64,000 nucleotides of DNA from an uncultured Phocaeicola sp. (GCA_944320885.1 CALUJE010000003.1:107800-171799); one strand, 5' to 3'. Counted from the first letter of the stretch, positions 36,967-46,678 are shown. A program made the numbers and translations. The notes: generated from the sequence alone by a model not told the origin.

Positions 36967-38628
36967 ATGGAACAAAGTTTTATAGCTCTGATAGAACGAG
37001 CCATTAAAGAAAACTGGGATCTGGATGCCTTGACCGACTATAAAGGAGCCACTCTCCAGTATAAGGATGTCGCCCGGAAAATAGAAAAGCTACATATAAT
37101 CTTTGAAGAAAGCGGTGTGCAAAAGGGTGACCGGATTGCCATCTGCGGACGTAACAGTGCCCAGTGGGGCGCAGCCTTTCTGGCAACCCTCACTTATGGA
37201 GCCGTTGTAGTTCCCGTATTACACGAATTTAAAGCCGAAAACATACATTATATAGTTAATCATTCTGATGCGAAACTGCTGCTCGTAGGTGATATGGTAT
37301 GGCCGGAACTGGATGAAAAAGAGATGCCCTCGCTAGAAGGAATCATCATGCTGAATGACTATACCCTACTCGTATCACGTACTGAAAAACTAACCTATGC
37401 GCGCGAACATTTAAATGAAATGTTCGGAAAGAAATATCCCAAAAACTTCAGAGTAGAGCATATAAAATACGAATATGATTCTCCTGAAGAATTGGCTATG
37501 ATTAACTATACGTCGGGAACCACAAGTCTTTCAAAAGGTGTTATGATTCCCTATCGTGCCCTGTGGTCGAACGTACAGTTTGCGTATGAAGTACTGAGCC
37601 TGAACAAAGGAGACAAGCTGGTTTCAATGTTACCGATGGCACACATGTACGGACTGGCTTTTGAATTTATTTATGAATTCTGTGTAGGATGTCACATCTA
37701 CTACTTAACCCGTGTACCCAGTCCTAAAATCATTTTTGACGCATTTGCCGAAGTCAAACCCAATATCATTGTTGCCGTACCTCTGATTATAGAGAAAATC
37801 ATCAAAAAGAATGTGCTTCCACGTCTTCAGACTCCGGCCATGCAGATACTTCTGAAAGTTCCCATTATCAATGATAAGATAAAGGCAACCGTGCGCGAAA
37901 ATATGATTCAGGCATTTGGCGGAAACTTTTACGAAGTAATTGTCGGAGGGGCAGCATTCAACCAGGATGTAGAAAATTTTCTGAAGATGATAAACTTCCC
38001 CTATACTGTGGGCTATGGCATGACAGAATGTGCGCCTATCATCTGCTATGAAGACTGGAAGAAATTTGTTCCCGGTTCATGTGGTAAGGCAGCCCCGCGC
38101 ATGGAAGTAAAAATCGACAGTCCCGATCCGCATAACATCGTTGGAGAAATACTCTGCAAGGGAATGAATGTCATGCTGGGATATTACAAAAATGAAGACG
38201 CTACACGTGAAGTGCTGGACAGTGATGGCTGGCTGCATACAGGCGATTTAGGTATAATTGATGAAGAAGGAAATGTATTCATTAAGGGACGAAGCAAAAA
38301 CATGCTGTTAGGCCCCTCCGGACAAAACATATATCCGGAAGAAATTGAAGAAAAACTCAACAATCTTCCATTCGTTACAGAATCAATCGTCATACAAAAA
38401 GACGACAAACTGGTCGGACTGGTATTCCCTGACTTTGAAGAGGCAGCAACGCAAGGATATACTTCAGAAGAAGATATCCAACGCATTATGGAAGAAAACA
38501 GAGTCACCCTAAACACTCAGATACCCAGTTATTGTCAGGTATCAAGAATTAAAATATTCAAGGAAGAATTTGAAAAGACACCAAAGAAAAGTATCAAGCG
38601 GTTCTTATACAAGGACGCAGCCGATTAG
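36967..38628 (+). CDS. AMP-forming long-chain fatty acid--CoA ligase family protein
   Basis: I chose the ATG at 36967 (553 residues) over an in-frame TTG at 36955. The adenylate-forming enzyme family activates fatty acids to acyl-AMP and then acyl-CoA. Visible motifs are the P-loop 'INYTSGTTSLSKGVMIP', 'VGYGMTECAPIICYE', 'DGWLHTGDLGIIDEEGN' and the C-terminal lysine region 'EKTPKKSIKRFLY'. There is no signal peptide. The gene is alone between YggS and a convergent Crp/Fnr regulator, so substrate chain length is unknown. Confidence 0.92.
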   Translation: MEQSFIALIERAIKENWDLDALTDYKGATLQYKDVARKIEKLHIIFEESGVQKGDRIAICGRNSAQWGAAFLATLTYGAVVVPVLHEFKAENIHYIVNHSDAKLLLVGDMVWPELDEKEMPSLEGIIMLNDYTLLVSRTEKLTYAREHLNEMFGKKYPKNFRVEHIKYEYDSPEELAMINYTSGTTSLSKGVMIPYRALWSNVQFAYEVLSLNKGDKLVSMLPMAHMYGLAFEFIYEFCVGCHIYYLTRVPSPKIIFDAFAEVKPNIIVAVPLIIEKIIKKNVLPRLQTPAMQILLKVPIINDKIKATVRENMIQAFGGNFYEVIVGGAAFNQDVENFLKMINFPYTVGYGMTECAPIICYEDWKKFVPGSCGKAAPRMEVKIDSPDPHNIVGEILCKGMNVMLGYYKNEDATREVLDSDGWLHTGDLGIIDEEGNVFIKGRSKNMLLGPSGQNIYPEEIEEKLNNLPFVTESIVIQKDDKLVGLVFPDFEEAATQGYTSEEDIQRIMEENRVTLNTQIPSYCQVSRIKIFKEEFEKTPKKSIKRFLYKDAAD

Positions 38629-38635
38629 TAATAAG

Positions 38636-38672
38636 AAAAATGACGCCAAGACTCTTCCTCAGCGTCATTTTT
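38636..38672. terminator. Bidirectional terminator between convergent genes
   Basis: AAAAATGACGC (38636-38646) and GCGTCATTTTT (38662-38672) form a perfect 11-bp stem with T-runs on both strands, serving the acyl-CoA ligase and the Crp/Fnr gene. Confidence 0.87.
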
Positions 38673-38704
38673 CATTTCTATGAAAGAGAGTAAAAAGAAT
38701 TCTA

Positions 38705-39283
38705 TTATAATTGACCGGAACGCACTCTACTCAGTGTTTCAGGAGTCATCTGCAGTAAGGAGGCAATATATATCAAAGGTGCTCTCTTTACAATCTCAGG
38801 GTAACTTTCCAATAAACGTTTATAACGTACATGTGAAGGCTCAAAACGTAACAAATCAGCTTTATGCTGTGAACACACCAATGACTCTTCAAGAATAGAA
38901 CGGTATAGCAATTCTATATCATATGCCTCGGCTGTTATTCTCTGCAAATCATCATAACTTATTCCCCACACAGCAGAATTCTCAAGCGCTTCAACACGAA
39001 GATAAGAAGGGATGCGCTTTAAAAAGCTTTCCAGACACATGACTACTTCATTATCACAAGCTATGTTTTCTGTCAAGTCCTTATTATATTTAAAATAATA
39101 CTGTCTTAACATTCCTTTTTCTATATAATACAGATAATTCTGTACCTGCCCTTCATCAAGCAGCTTCATTCCTTTCCGCGTTTTAAAAGGGACAATAACA
39201 TTCGCCAGTTTTTCCAAACTGGGTATTGAAAGAATATGATATTTTTTTGCCAATAATCGAGCTATTTCTCTTTTCTTCTCCAT
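38705..39283 (-). CDS. Crp/Fnr family transcriptional regulator
   Basis: The 192-residue protein has the N-terminal cyclic-nucleotide-binding fold ('FKTRKGMKLLDEGQVQNYLYY', 'IEKGMLRQYY') and a short C-terminal helix-turn-helix ('LIYIASLLQMTPETLSRVRS'). No Cys cluster is present at the N-terminus, so it is not a classical Fnr oxygen sensor. The effector is unknown; Bacteroides members of this type are small and poorly characterised. It stands alone, facing the acyl-CoA ligase gene. Confidence 0.9.
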   Translation of the reverse strand: MEKKREIARLLAKKYHILSIPSLEKLANVIVPFKTRKGMKLLDEGQVQNYLYYIEKGMLRQYYFKYNKDLTENIACDNEVVMCLESFLKRIPSYLRVEALENSAVWGISYDDLQRITAEAYDIELLYRSILEESLVCSQHKADLLRFEPSHVRYKRLLESYPEIVKRAPLIYIASLLQMTPETLSRVRSGQL

Positions 39284-39490
39284 TGTACCGCTATTTTCAG
39301 TAGTATTTTTTCGTACATAGTGAAAGGCTTAAAAACACATATGTAACAACTCACACCTTACACTATAACGCTAGTTTAAAGGTTATTGTAATAATCATTG
39401 CAAGCAAATTTAATTATATTCCCCGTCAATACCAAATTTTCTTTTATATTAAATTAATCGGTAAAAGCAAACATAATGAAACTTATCAAT

Positions 39491-39532
39491 AAAAAAAGCA
39501 GAAAAATTGATTGGAAATTCAAATCTTTCTGC
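39491..39532 (-). terminator. Terminator after lepA
   Basis: GCAGAAA (39498-39504) pairs with TTTCTGC (39526-39532). On the minus strand it is followed by TTTTTTT (39491-39497). The rest of 39284-39559 shows no gene. Confidence 0.8.
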
Positions 39533-39559
39533 CTTTTCTCTTTATTGCAATTTATATGC

Positions 39560-41341
39560 TTAGTCAAGTTTCAAAACTGCCAAAAACGCTTTCTGAGGTA
39601 CTTCTACATTTCCAATCTGCTTCATTCGTTTCTTTCCTCGTTTCTGCTTCTCAAGCAGCTTACGCTTACGGCTCACATCACCACCATAGCACTTCGCAGT
39701 TACATCCTTACGAACAGCCTTTATCGTCTCTCTGGCAATAATTTTCGCTCCAATAGCAGCCTGTATTGCAATCTCAAACTGCTGACGGGGAATCAATTCT
39801 TTCAGCTTCTCACACATGCCACGTCCCAAATCGTATGCGTTGTCAACATGAGTCAGAGTAGATAATGCATCTACCGGCTCACCATTCAGCAGAATATCCA
39901 ATTTAACCAGTTTTGAAGGACGGAACTCCGAGGGGTGATAATCAAAGGATGCATATCCTTTTGATATACTTTTCAACTTATCATAAAAGTCAATAACAAT
40001 CTCACCCAAGGGTAACTTATAATGAAGTTCCACTCTGTTTCCGGAAATATATTCCTGCTTTATAAGTTCTCCACGTTTTCCCAGACATAACGTCATAATA
40101 GGCCCTATATAATCGGTAGTAGTGATAACCGAAGCATCTATATAAGGCTCTTCAATATGATCAATCAAGGTAGGATCCGGCATACCACCAGGATTGTGCA
40201 CCTCAGTCATATGACCCTGCTTATCAAATATACGGTAAGATACGTTCGGAACAGTTGTAATCACATTCATACCAAATTCGCGATCCAGACGCTCCTGTAC
40301 AATCTCCATATGTAACAGACCCAGGAATCCACATCTGAAACCAAATCCCAATGCCAATGACGATTCAGGTTGAAAAGTAAGCGAAGCATCGTTCAACTGC
40401 AATTTTTCCAAAGACGAACGCAAATCTTCAAAATCTTCTGCTTCTATCGGATATACACCGGCAAAAACCATCGGCTTTACTTCCTCAAATCCTGCAATAG
40501 CTTCCGAACAGGGACGCGCTATATGGGTTATCGTATCACCAACCTTAACTTCACGTGATGTTTTGATACCAGATATGATATATCCTACATCTCCGGTTCG
40601 CAGTTCCTTACGAGGAATCATATCCATTTTCAATACTCCAACTTCATCAGCTATATATTCTTTTCCCGTATTGAAGAATTTCACTTTGTCTCCCTGACGG
40701 ATTACTCCGTTTTCTATCTTAAAATATGCAATAATACCACGGAATGAGTTAAATACTGAATCAAATATCAAAGCCTGCAACGGAGCTTCTTCATCTCCCG
40801 TAGGATGAGGAATTCTCTCAACAACAGCCTGAAGAATCTCCTCTACGCCCATTCCGGTCTTTCCTGAAGCACGGATAATTTCTTCACGCTTACAACCTAA
40901 CAGTTCTATTATCTCATCTTCTACCTCATCGGGCATGGCACTTGCCATATCACACTTGTTAATAACCGGAATGATTTCCAAGTCATGTTCTATTGCCATG
41001 TACAGATTGGAAATAGTCTGTGCCTGAACTCCCTGTGAAGCATCAACAATAAGCAAGGCTCCTTCACAAGCAGCAATTGAACGAGAAACCTCATAAGAAA
41101 AGTCAACGTGTCCCGGAGTATCAATCAAATTCAATATATAAGTCTCACCCTTATAATTATATTCCATCTGAATTGCATGACTCTTTATCGTTATTCCACG
41201 CTCACGTTCCAAGTCCATGTCATCAAGCATCTGCCCTTCAGTGATTTGAATTGTATTTGTATATTCCAGCAAACGATCTGCTAAAGTCGATTTTCCATGA
41301 TCAATATGGGCTATAATACAGAAGTTTCTTATTTTTTCCAT
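39560..41341 (-). CDS. lepA: Translation elongation factor 4 (LepA)
   Basis: The 593-residue ribosome-bound GTPase has G1 '[16 protein letters not shown]', the switch '[14 protein letters not shown]', G3 '[12 protein letters not shown]' and G4 'NKCDM'. The LepA-specific C-terminal domain ends with '[20 protein letters not shown]'. It can back-translocate stalled ribosomes and affects initiation. Length is standard. The gene is monocistronic with a terminator; a TATATTTG box is present upstream near 41395-41402 on the minus strand. Confidence 0.97.
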   Translation of the reverse strand: MEKIRNFCIIAHIDHGKSTLADRLLEYTNTIQITEGQMLDDMDLERERGITIKSHAIQMEYNYKGETYILNLIDTPGHVDFSYEVSRSIAACEGALLIVDASQGVQAQTISNLYMAIEHDLEIIPVINKCDMASAMPDEVEDEIIELLGCKREEIIRASGKTGMGVEEILQAVVERIPHPTGDEEAPLQALIFDSVFNSFRGIIAYFKIENGVIRQGDKVKFFNTGKEYIADEVGVLKMDMIPRKELRTGDVGYIISGIKTSREVKVGDTITHIARPCSEAIAGFEEVKPMVFAGVYPIEAEDFEDLRSSLEKLQLNDASLTFQPESSLALGFGFRCGFLGLLHMEIVQERLDREFGMNVITTVPNVSYRIFDKQGHMTEVHNPGGMPDPTLIDHIEEPYIDASVITTTDYIGPIMTLCLGKRGELIKQEYISGNRVELHYKLPLGEIVIDFYDKLKSISKGYASFDYHPSEFRPSKLVKLDILLNGEPVDALSTLTHVDNAYDLGRGMCEKLKELIPRQQFEIAIQAAIGAKIIARETIKAVRKDVTAKCYGGDVSRKRKLLEKQKRGKKRMKQIGNVEVPQKAFLAVLKLD

Positions 41342-41505
41342 GAATATAATCTAATCTTGATATAAAATGAAAAATAGCATCATGCTATTAAAAAGTATGC
41401 AAATATACTAGATAATTTGCAAATATCCGCGATGAAATGAGGTAGTAAAAGCAATAAAAACATATTATAGTATCAATAAACACCAGAAAATATATCAAAA
41501 CCCCA

Positions 41506-41540
41506 TAAAAAAGGCTGCTCATCTTCTTATATGAACAGCC
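41506..41540 (-). terminator. Terminator after the winged-helix gene
   Basis: On the minus strand GGCTGTTCA pairs with TGAGCAGCC (one G-U) and is followed by TTTTTTT. Confidence 0.85.
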
Positions 41541-41572
41541 AAACACTAACTTTCTAAAATACTTTTTGAACC

Positions 41573-41779
41573 TTATTTCAATGTAACAAAAAGTTCTCCG
41601 TTTTTCTCTGCAACAGTAACTTTATCTTCACGTAATAACCAACCCAATCCCAGATAAAAATCCTTATCCAGCATTTTAGATGACGCATTCTTTTTAATTT
41701 GTTTCTGGGTCAAACCGTCTGTACCATTAAGAGTGTTCCAAATGATTCCAGCCATTTCACCTGCTTTTTCTTTTAACAT
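41573..41779 (-). CDS. Small winged helix-turn-helix protein (DUF2582 family)
   Basis: The 68-residue protein matches the DUF2582 winged-helix family: 'AGEMAGIIWNTLNGTDGLTQ', then 'KDFYLGLGWLLREDKV' and a final wing 'EKNGELFVTLK'. It probably binds nucleic acid, but no target is known. It stands alone with its own terminator and a TATTTTTG box on the minus strand about 70 bases upstream. Confidence 0.85.
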   Translation of the reverse strand: MLKEKAGEMAGIIWNTLNGTDGLTQKQIKKNASSKMLDKDFYLGLGWLLREDKVTVAEKNGELFVTLK

Positions 41780-41922
41780 ATTATATCTCTTTTAGTTAAA
41801 CATCGAAGTTCTCTTTAGCATTTATAAAAAAGAACTTACATTATATCGTTGCAAAAATAAACAAACAAATAGAAAGCTCCTAATTTTTGACAGCTAAATC
41901 AATGAAAAATAAGAAAATATCT

Positions 41923-42396
41923 TCATTTTTTCATCTTTTCGTAATATTCTACCCATATTTTAGCTGCAGTTTCCACCATTTTCACACACGGACGTTTCGC
42001 ATAATAGCTTGCAGTACGTTCTTCAGGCGTAGCAACAACCGGAGATTCCTTTTTTAATCCCAATAACTCTCCACAAATAATAGAACCGTTTTGTCGTTTA
42101 AATTCTGCAGCCAGCTGTTGAACCAATTCATAATTGGCCCCCTTAGCCATACGGTTTTTAGGGTCTGTGCATCCGGTTTCCAAACCTGCTATCATAAACA
42201 ATCCGCATGCAGCACCACAAGTTTGCCTCATACGTCCTATTCCTCCACCGAACGAAGCCGCCATTTTCAACGCCTGTTCTCTTGAAAATCCATACATATC
42301 GGCAAAAGCGCCTACTACCGATTGAGAACAATTATAACCCTGCTTAAATAAGTCTACAGCAAGCTCTACACGCTTATCCAAATCTATTTCATTCAT
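41923..42396 (-). CDS. C-GCAxxG-C-C family protein
   Basis: The ATG at 42396 gives 157 residues; an upstream TTG would lie on the edge of the promoter box and is less likely. The family name motif is visible: Cys in 'GYNCSQSVVGAF', 'SFGGGIGRMRQTCGAACGLF' and a later 'GSIICGEL' and 'RPCVKMVE'. The conserved cysteines suggest a redox or metal role, and members often accompany oxidoreductases, but no function is established. It is flanked by a promoter box and appears monocistronic. Confidence 0.88.
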   Translation of the reverse strand: MNEIDLDKRVELAVDLFKQGYNCSQSVVGAFADMYGFSREQALKMAASFGGGIGRMRQTCGAACGLFMIAGLETGCTDPKNRMAKGANYELVQQLAAEFKRQNGSIICGELLGLKKESPVVATPEERTASYYAKRPCVKMVETAAKIWVEYYEKMKK

Positions 42397-42418
42397 TGTA
42401 AAATTCGTATTTTTCTGC

Positions 42419-42426
42419 AAAGATAA
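42419..42426 (-). promoter_or_regulatory. Candidate -7 box for the C-GCAxxG-C-C gene
   Basis: TATCTTTG followed by C on the minus strand, 22 bases before the ATG. It argues for the ATG at 42396 as start. Confidence 0.5.
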
Positions 42427-42541
42427 CGAATAGTACAGTATCTGATCTGATTTGAAAGAAACAGAATAGAAAGAAAAATATGAAACGGAATATTGTTCCT
42501 TTAAAAAACTTCGTTTAATTTAGTGCCATAAACCACAACAG

Positions 42542-42946
42542 ATGAGCACTATTACAAAATCTATCAGATACATATCCTTTATGCTTTTAGCACTCAGTTG
42601 CCAGAACAATCAATGGGAACAATGTGAAAAAGAGGCTGAACGTTCAAACAGACAATGCCCGAAAATCATAGATTCCCAAACACAGCTGGACAGTATCAAA
42701 TTCAACAAGCATGATAAGAAATTTGCATATTACTATTCCCTATCAGGTGAATCTGACAGTACCTTTCAGGCAACAATTGACAGTAAGAAAAACAAGGAAA
42801 GGACTTTGGACGCTGTCACAAACAGTTATGAGCTCCACCCATATCTCCAGCTGAACATAACATTTGAATATAACTATTATTCAAAACTATCCGGTAAACT
42901 TTTGGGAACAATAAAAATAACGCCCAACGAATATAATCCAGACTAA
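42542..42946 (+). CDS. Hypothetical lipoprotein
   Basis: The 134-residue product has a lipoprotein signal ('ISFMLLALSC', cysteine about residue 20) and then a polar mature part with two further cysteines near the N-terminus ('EQCEKEAERSNRQC'). I recognise no domain. The C-terminal half ('YLQLNITFEYNYYSKLSGKL') looks beta-rich. There is no operon partner: the upstream gene is divergent and the downstream GH51 gene is convergent. Its stop codon lies inside a palindrome. Confidence 0.75.
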   Translation: MSTITKSIRYISFMLLALSCQNNQWEQCEKEAERSNRQCPKIIDSQTQLDSIKFNKHDKKFAYYYSLSGESDSTFQATIDSKKNKERTLDAVTNSYELHPYLQLNITFEYNYYSKLSGKLLGTIKITPNEYNPD

Positions 42947-42977
42947 TCTAATAAAGATACAAGTCCGGATTATATTC
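42929..42977. terminator. Palindrome shared by two convergent gene ends
   Basis: GAATATAATCC-a-GACT (42929-42944) and AGTC-c-GGATTATATTC (42962-42977) form a 16-bp stem with one mismatch. The left arm contains the last codons and stop of the lipoprotein gene. T-runs are weak on both sides. Confidence 0.6.
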
Positions 42978-43000
42978 ATTGAGCATTTTTATAAAATCAA

Positions 43001-44980
43001 TCAATTGCTCGCAGCCAATTTAACTTTGTATATCGCAAAAGTCAAAGGTCCAATTTGAGTATTGAATTTATTATTTTCCAAATGAAACTCATGTTCCGTT
43101 GGAATGATTAAATCAGGATTATCCAATGTATTGTCGGCATCAGGATTATCCGAATGAAAAACGATAGTCTTACCTTCATCCATCAATGCCTTTTTCTTCA
43201 AACCATTTAGTTCAACACATAGATTTTGGGTGGTTGCCGAAGTATTGACTACTTTAATAATATAAGTTTTCTCATGTTCATCCCACACAGCACTTGCAAA
43301 AAGACCGTTCTGCCCTTCTTTCCCACTTACAGGACTTCCCTTCATCTGAAGAGGTACTACATGCGTTCCCTTGTTATTTCCATACAAAGCCTGAACATAC
43401 CAGCTGCATGTACGTACAGAACGTAAATTGTCAAACCAAATAAGATCAGGACGCCATTGCCATCCATCAACATGCGCCAATAGTGGAGCATATGTAGCCA
43501 TATGTACAACATCAGCATTACGTTCTACTCCTGTTAAAAAAGCAGCTTCGAGCAATGAGGCATAAAAATGATTCCATTTCTTCCCTTTCCCATGACAGGC
43601 ATATTCTCCGGCAAAAACCTTAGGTCCCTTACGATCATACTTATCATAGCGCTCACCTGAATTCAAAAACCAGTTTTCCGGACGATAAAAATGCTCATCG
43701 ACTAAATCAACTTTCAATTTTTTCATCTCCGGCCATAAGAAATCAAAATCCTTACCCTCCGACTGTGGACCTGAAGACCCTACAATTTTTATTTCTGGAT
43801 GATGTTTGCGTATTGACTTAACAAACAGTTTCAGGCGTTCCACATACTCACTCCCCCACTGCTCGTTTCCTATGCCGACATATTTCAAGTTAAAAGGTGC
43901 CGGATGTCCCATATCTGCACGCAACTTTCCCCAATATGTAGTAGTATCACCATTCGCAAATTCAATAAGGTCAAGTGCATCTTGTATGTAAGAATCCAGC
44001 TCTGATGTCTTGGCATGTGCATCCGGAGTATTATTCTGATACTGGCAGGCCAGTCCGCAATTCAAAATAGGAAGAGGTTCTGCCCCCATATCTTCTGAGA
44101 GCAAAAACAACTCATAAAATCCCATTCCATAAGTTTGAAAATAATCCGGAAAGAAACGATGCTGGAAGGTATAATGCCAGCGATTTTCATTTAATGGACG
44201 ATTTTCTACAGGGCCAACCGAATTTTTCCAATTATAACGGGTATTCAAATCTGTACCTTCTACGATACATCCTCCAGGAAAACGGAATACTCCTGGTTTG
44301 GTATCGACTAAGGCCTGGACCAAATCTTTACGCAATCCGTTTTCACGTTTTTTCCAAGTGTCTACGGGAAACAGTGAAACATGTTCCAAATCCAGATTGC
44401 CTTTTGAAAGAAGGAAAATACGCAAATGGGCTTTTGCCATACTTTGTTTAGGAATAAGCTGAAGTTCATATTTCTGCCATTCCCTGGAATTAACAGACAT
44501 GGTTTTTGATACGATAACCTGAGTTTCCCCTCTTGACGCGTTATCAATCAGTTCAACTCTTATCTTCTGTTTTTCACCACGTGCCCATACCGTAAAACGA
44601 TAAGCTTCATCTTTCTTCATACCTATTCCGAAAAAGCCTTCATTTTCAAGACCTGTTCTTTTATGAGGATGACCCGAATACGACAAACGCACATAGTGAG
44701 GATTTTTTTCAAATGGTCCATCATTCATCAATGTTACATTACCAAATACGTTCCATCCCATAAAGTGCTGAGGAAATTCAAACGAACGGTTTTTAATCAA
44801 TTCTGCATAAAGGCCGCCATCTGCACCATAATTGATATCCTCAAAAAAATGTCCATACATCGTAGGCTGTATTTCTGCTCCAATATTATCAGCATCTACT
44901 TCCAGAACATTCGGTTCCTGTGCTCTTGAGCTCAAGCCGAGCATCAAGGCAAACAATCCGGTATAAAAGATTTTATTCAT
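43001..44980 (-). CDS. Secreted alpha-L-arabinofuranosidase (GH51)
   Basis: The 659-residue enzyme removes terminal arabinofuranose from arabinan, arabinoxylan or arabinogalactan. A signal peptide (cleavage near 'LSSRAQ') sends it to the periplasm or outside; no lipobox is present. An N-terminal region includes a carbohydrate-binding-like beta domain ('YRFTVWARGEKQKIRVELID'), followed by the catalytic barrel with acid/base Glu in 'YVGIGNEQWGSEY' and probable nucleophile in 'KVFAGEYACHG', and a C-terminal beta domain. It stands alone, not in a SusCD locus, but arabinose released would feed the araBAD genes 10 kb away. Confidence 0.94.
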   Translation of the reverse strand: MNKIFYTGLFALMLGLSSRAQEPNVLEVDADNIGAEIQPTMYGHFFEDINYGADGGLYAELIKNRSFEFPQHFMGWNVFGNVTLMNDGPFEKNPHYVRLSYSGHPHKRTGLENEGFFGIGMKKDEAYRFTVWARGEKQKIRVELIDNASRGETQVIVSKTMSVNSREWQKYELQLIPKQSMAKAHLRIFLLSKGNLDLEHVSLFPVDTWKKRENGLRKDLVQALVDTKPGVFRFPGGCIVEGTDLNTRYNWKNSVGPVENRPLNENRWHYTFQHRFFPDYFQTYGMGFYELFLLSEDMGAEPLPILNCGLACQYQNNTPDAHAKTSELDSYIQDALDLIEFANGDTTTYWGKLRADMGHPAPFNLKYVGIGNEQWGSEYVERLKLFVKSIRKHHPEIKIVGSSGPQSEGKDFDFLWPEMKKLKVDLVDEHFYRPENWFLNSGERYDKYDRKGPKVFAGEYACHGKGKKWNHFYASLLEAAFLTGVERNADVVHMATYAPLLAHVDGWQWRPDLIWFDNLRSVRTCSWYVQALYGNNKGTHVVPLQMKGSPVSGKEGQNGLFASAVWDEHEKTYIIKVVNTSATTQNLCVELNGLKKKALMDEGKTIVFHSDNPDADNTLDNPDLIIPTEHEFHLENNKFNTQIGPLTFAIYKVKLAASN

Positions 44981-45003
44981 ATACTACTATTATATTTTAT
45001 TTA

Positions 45004-45011
45004 CAAAAGTA
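45004..45011 (-). promoter_or_regulatory. Candidate -7 box for the GH51 gene
   Basis: TACTTTTG on the minus strand, 23 bases before the start codon. No -33 match. Confidence 0.4.
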
Positions 45012-45047
45012 GAAAATAATATCCTATATACGGATACATTTCTATAT

Positions 45048-45088
45048 GAAAAAACGGGAATACAGATACATATTGTTCCGTATTCCCG
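45048..45088 (-). terminator. Terminator of the sigma factor operon
   Basis: CGGGAATAC (45055-45063) pairs perfectly with GTATTCCCG (45080-45088). On the minus strand TTTTTTC follows. Confidence 0.88.
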
Positions 45089-45135
45089 CCTATTATATAC
45101 AAAATTAATACTATAGAGCTTTATTTCAAGAAAAA

Positions 45136-45621
45136 CTATTTCTTATCCGGGCGTCTGTTACCCATTTGAGGTTTCATGTTCTTTCTATGGTTCATCTCTT
45201 TGCCAAGTCTATGCATATTAGAGCGTTCCAACTTATATATTTTCTGAATCTGACGTATATTCAAGACATTCTTGAATTCTTTATAATATTTCTCTTTTAC
45301 ATCCAGCATTTTACGGCCATGCGCAAATTGCTCTTCTATACTCTTGGCTATTTCGTCATCTGTCATATCCTGATACTTCTTTGCCGGACGTGGCATATGG
45401 CAGGCTTTCATTTCTTCCTGATACTTTTTGTAAATTGGAGTAAACTTAGCAGCGGTATTGTCGTCAAGCATCAAAGCGCCTAATACCTGTTTTAGCTGCA
45501 TTTCCTCAAAATTAACTTTTTTCCGACTTTCTTTGGCAGGCTCTCTTTTTACATCTTGTGCCATTACATTAGTCATAGCTAAAATAACACATCCTAACAC
45601 CAGTAAAATTTTCTTTTTCAT
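45136..45621 (-). CDS. Small periplasmic protein, Spy/LTXXQ-like, unknown function
   Basis: From the ATG at 45621 (another lies two codons upstream) the product is 161 residues with a signal peptide ('LVLGCVILAMTNVMAQ'). The mature part is helical and highly charged ('EEMQLKQVLGALMLDDNTAA', 'KFTPIYKKYQEEMKACHMPR') and ends in a basic Met-rich tail. The layout resembles Spy/CpxP-type periplasmic chaperones, though I see no full LTXXQ pair. It is the third gene after an ECF sigma factor and a membrane anti-sigma protein, as in metal- or envelope-stress modules. Confidence 0.7.
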   Translation of the reverse strand: MKKKILLVLGCVILAMTNVMAQDVKREPAKESRKKVNFEEMQLKQVLGALMLDDNTAAKFTPIYKKYQEEMKACHMPRPAKKYQDMTDDEIAKSIEEQFAHGRKMLDVKEKYYKEFKNVLNIRQIQKIYKLERSNMHRLGKEMNHRKNMKPQMGNRRPDKK

Positions 45622-45653
45622 AATCATATACTATTTAATATTGAACAATATCA

Positions 45654-46013
45654 TCACTCATTTGTCACCAGTAAAGTAACATCCGATTCATAATAATTCA
45701 GCTGTTCCGCCAACTCTTCATCGGATAACGAACTTACATACTCATCCATTTTCTCCGACAACAACGATGCTGAAGCAAATTCTACATATTCATTCCCTAC
45801 AGCATCATCTTTTTCTGATGCCGTATTCCAGAAAAATACTCCAAAAATCATAACTGCAGCAACACCAACTGTAGAAACGATTCTCCACATCCGTCTCCTC
45901 ATTGCAGAAGCCTTGGCTTTATGACTCATACGTTCAGGAAATGATTCAAAAAAGCCTTCAGGAACTTTATAAGGCATCTGTTTTTCAATATCATTCCAGT
46001 CAAATTCTTTCAT
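45654..46013 (-). CDS. Membrane protein, probable anti-sigma factor
   Basis: The 119-residue protein has a soluble N-terminus ('DWNDIEKQMPYKVPEGFFES'), a single membrane segment ('IVSTVGVAAVMIFGVFFW', about residues 45-62) and a short acidic periplasmic part. It overlaps the sigma factor gene by 14 bases. Anti-sigma function is inferred from topology and position; it lacks a recognisable zinc-finger (ZAS) motif. Its product would hold the sigma factor at the membrane until an envelope signal arrives. Confidence 0.75.
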   Translation of the reverse strand: MKEFDWNDIEKQMPYKVPEGFFESFPERMSHKAKASAMRRRMWRIVSTVGVAAVMIFGVFFWNTASEKDDAVGNEYVEFASASLLSEKMDEYVSSLSDEELAEQLNYYESDVTLLVTNE

Positions 46014-46548
46014 AATAGTATTTTTGTATATATTTCTTTATATTTTCCTTTGCATAAAAGAAGTTCGTTTTCAACGTTTCTACTTGTGTATCAAGTATTA
46101 TAGATATTTCATTATAATCCAATTCATCATAATATCTAAGATTGAACACAAGTCGCTGCTTCTCAGGAAGATTTTGAATTGCTTTCTGCAAAGCAACCAT
46201 TTTTTCAAGTTTTTCTATATCGGTTTCTTTATCAGATGCATATTGCTGTTCCTCCTTGTTTATTTCTTCCAGCGATATGAAGTTTTCTTTATTTCTTTCA
46301 ATAAATCGCAACACTTCATTTGTTGCAATCTTGTATAACCAAGTAGAAAGCTTGCATGCACCTTTAAAAGAATTCCAATGTTTATATACTCTTAAAAATA
46401 TTTCCTGCAACACATCCTCTGTATCGTCATGATTAATCAGCATACGACGTATATGCCAATACAAAGGCTGCTGATAACGCTCAACCAAACATCTGAAACC
46501 CTTATCTTTATCAAGACGATAAACATCCAAGATATCTTCTTCATTCAT
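46000..46548 (-). CDS. ECF-type RNA polymerase sigma factor
   Basis: The 182-residue protein has region 2 ('RCLVERYQQPLYWHIRRMLI', 'DTEDVLQEIFLRVYKHW', 'GACKLSTWLYKIATNEVLRF') and region 4 ('LPEKQRLVFNLRYYDELDYN', 'EISIILDTQVETLKTNFFYA'). No region 1 or 3 is present. It heads a three-gene unit with a membrane protein and a small periplasmic protein. No SusC/SusD pair follows, so it is not one of the glycan-uptake ECF systems; a stress signal is more likely. The promoter it recognises is not evident. Confidence 0.92.
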   Translation of the reverse strand: MNEEDILDVYRLDKDKGFRCLVERYQQPLYWHIRRMLINHDDTEDVLQEIFLRVYKHWNSFKGACKLSTWLYKIATNEVLRFIERNKENFISLEEINKEEQQYASDKETDIEKLEKMVALQKAIQNLPEKQRLVFNLRYYDELDYNEISIILDTQVETLKTNFFYAKENIKKYIQKYYYERI

Positions 46549-46629
46549 GTTTCATATGATTGTTTATTCAGTAGACCTCGAATATGAAAACAAGTTCAAC
46601 ATTATCTACCTATTTAACTTTCATTAATC

Positions 46630-46663
46630 AAAAAGGGCCATTCGTTCTTACACAAATGGCCCT
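46630..46663 (-). terminator. Terminator after the TSCPD gene
   Basis: AGGGCCATT (46634-46642) and AATGGCCCT (46655-46663) pair perfectly; on the minus strand TTTTTGATT follows. Confidence 0.87.
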
Positions 46664-46678
46664 CATATCAATAAATAT

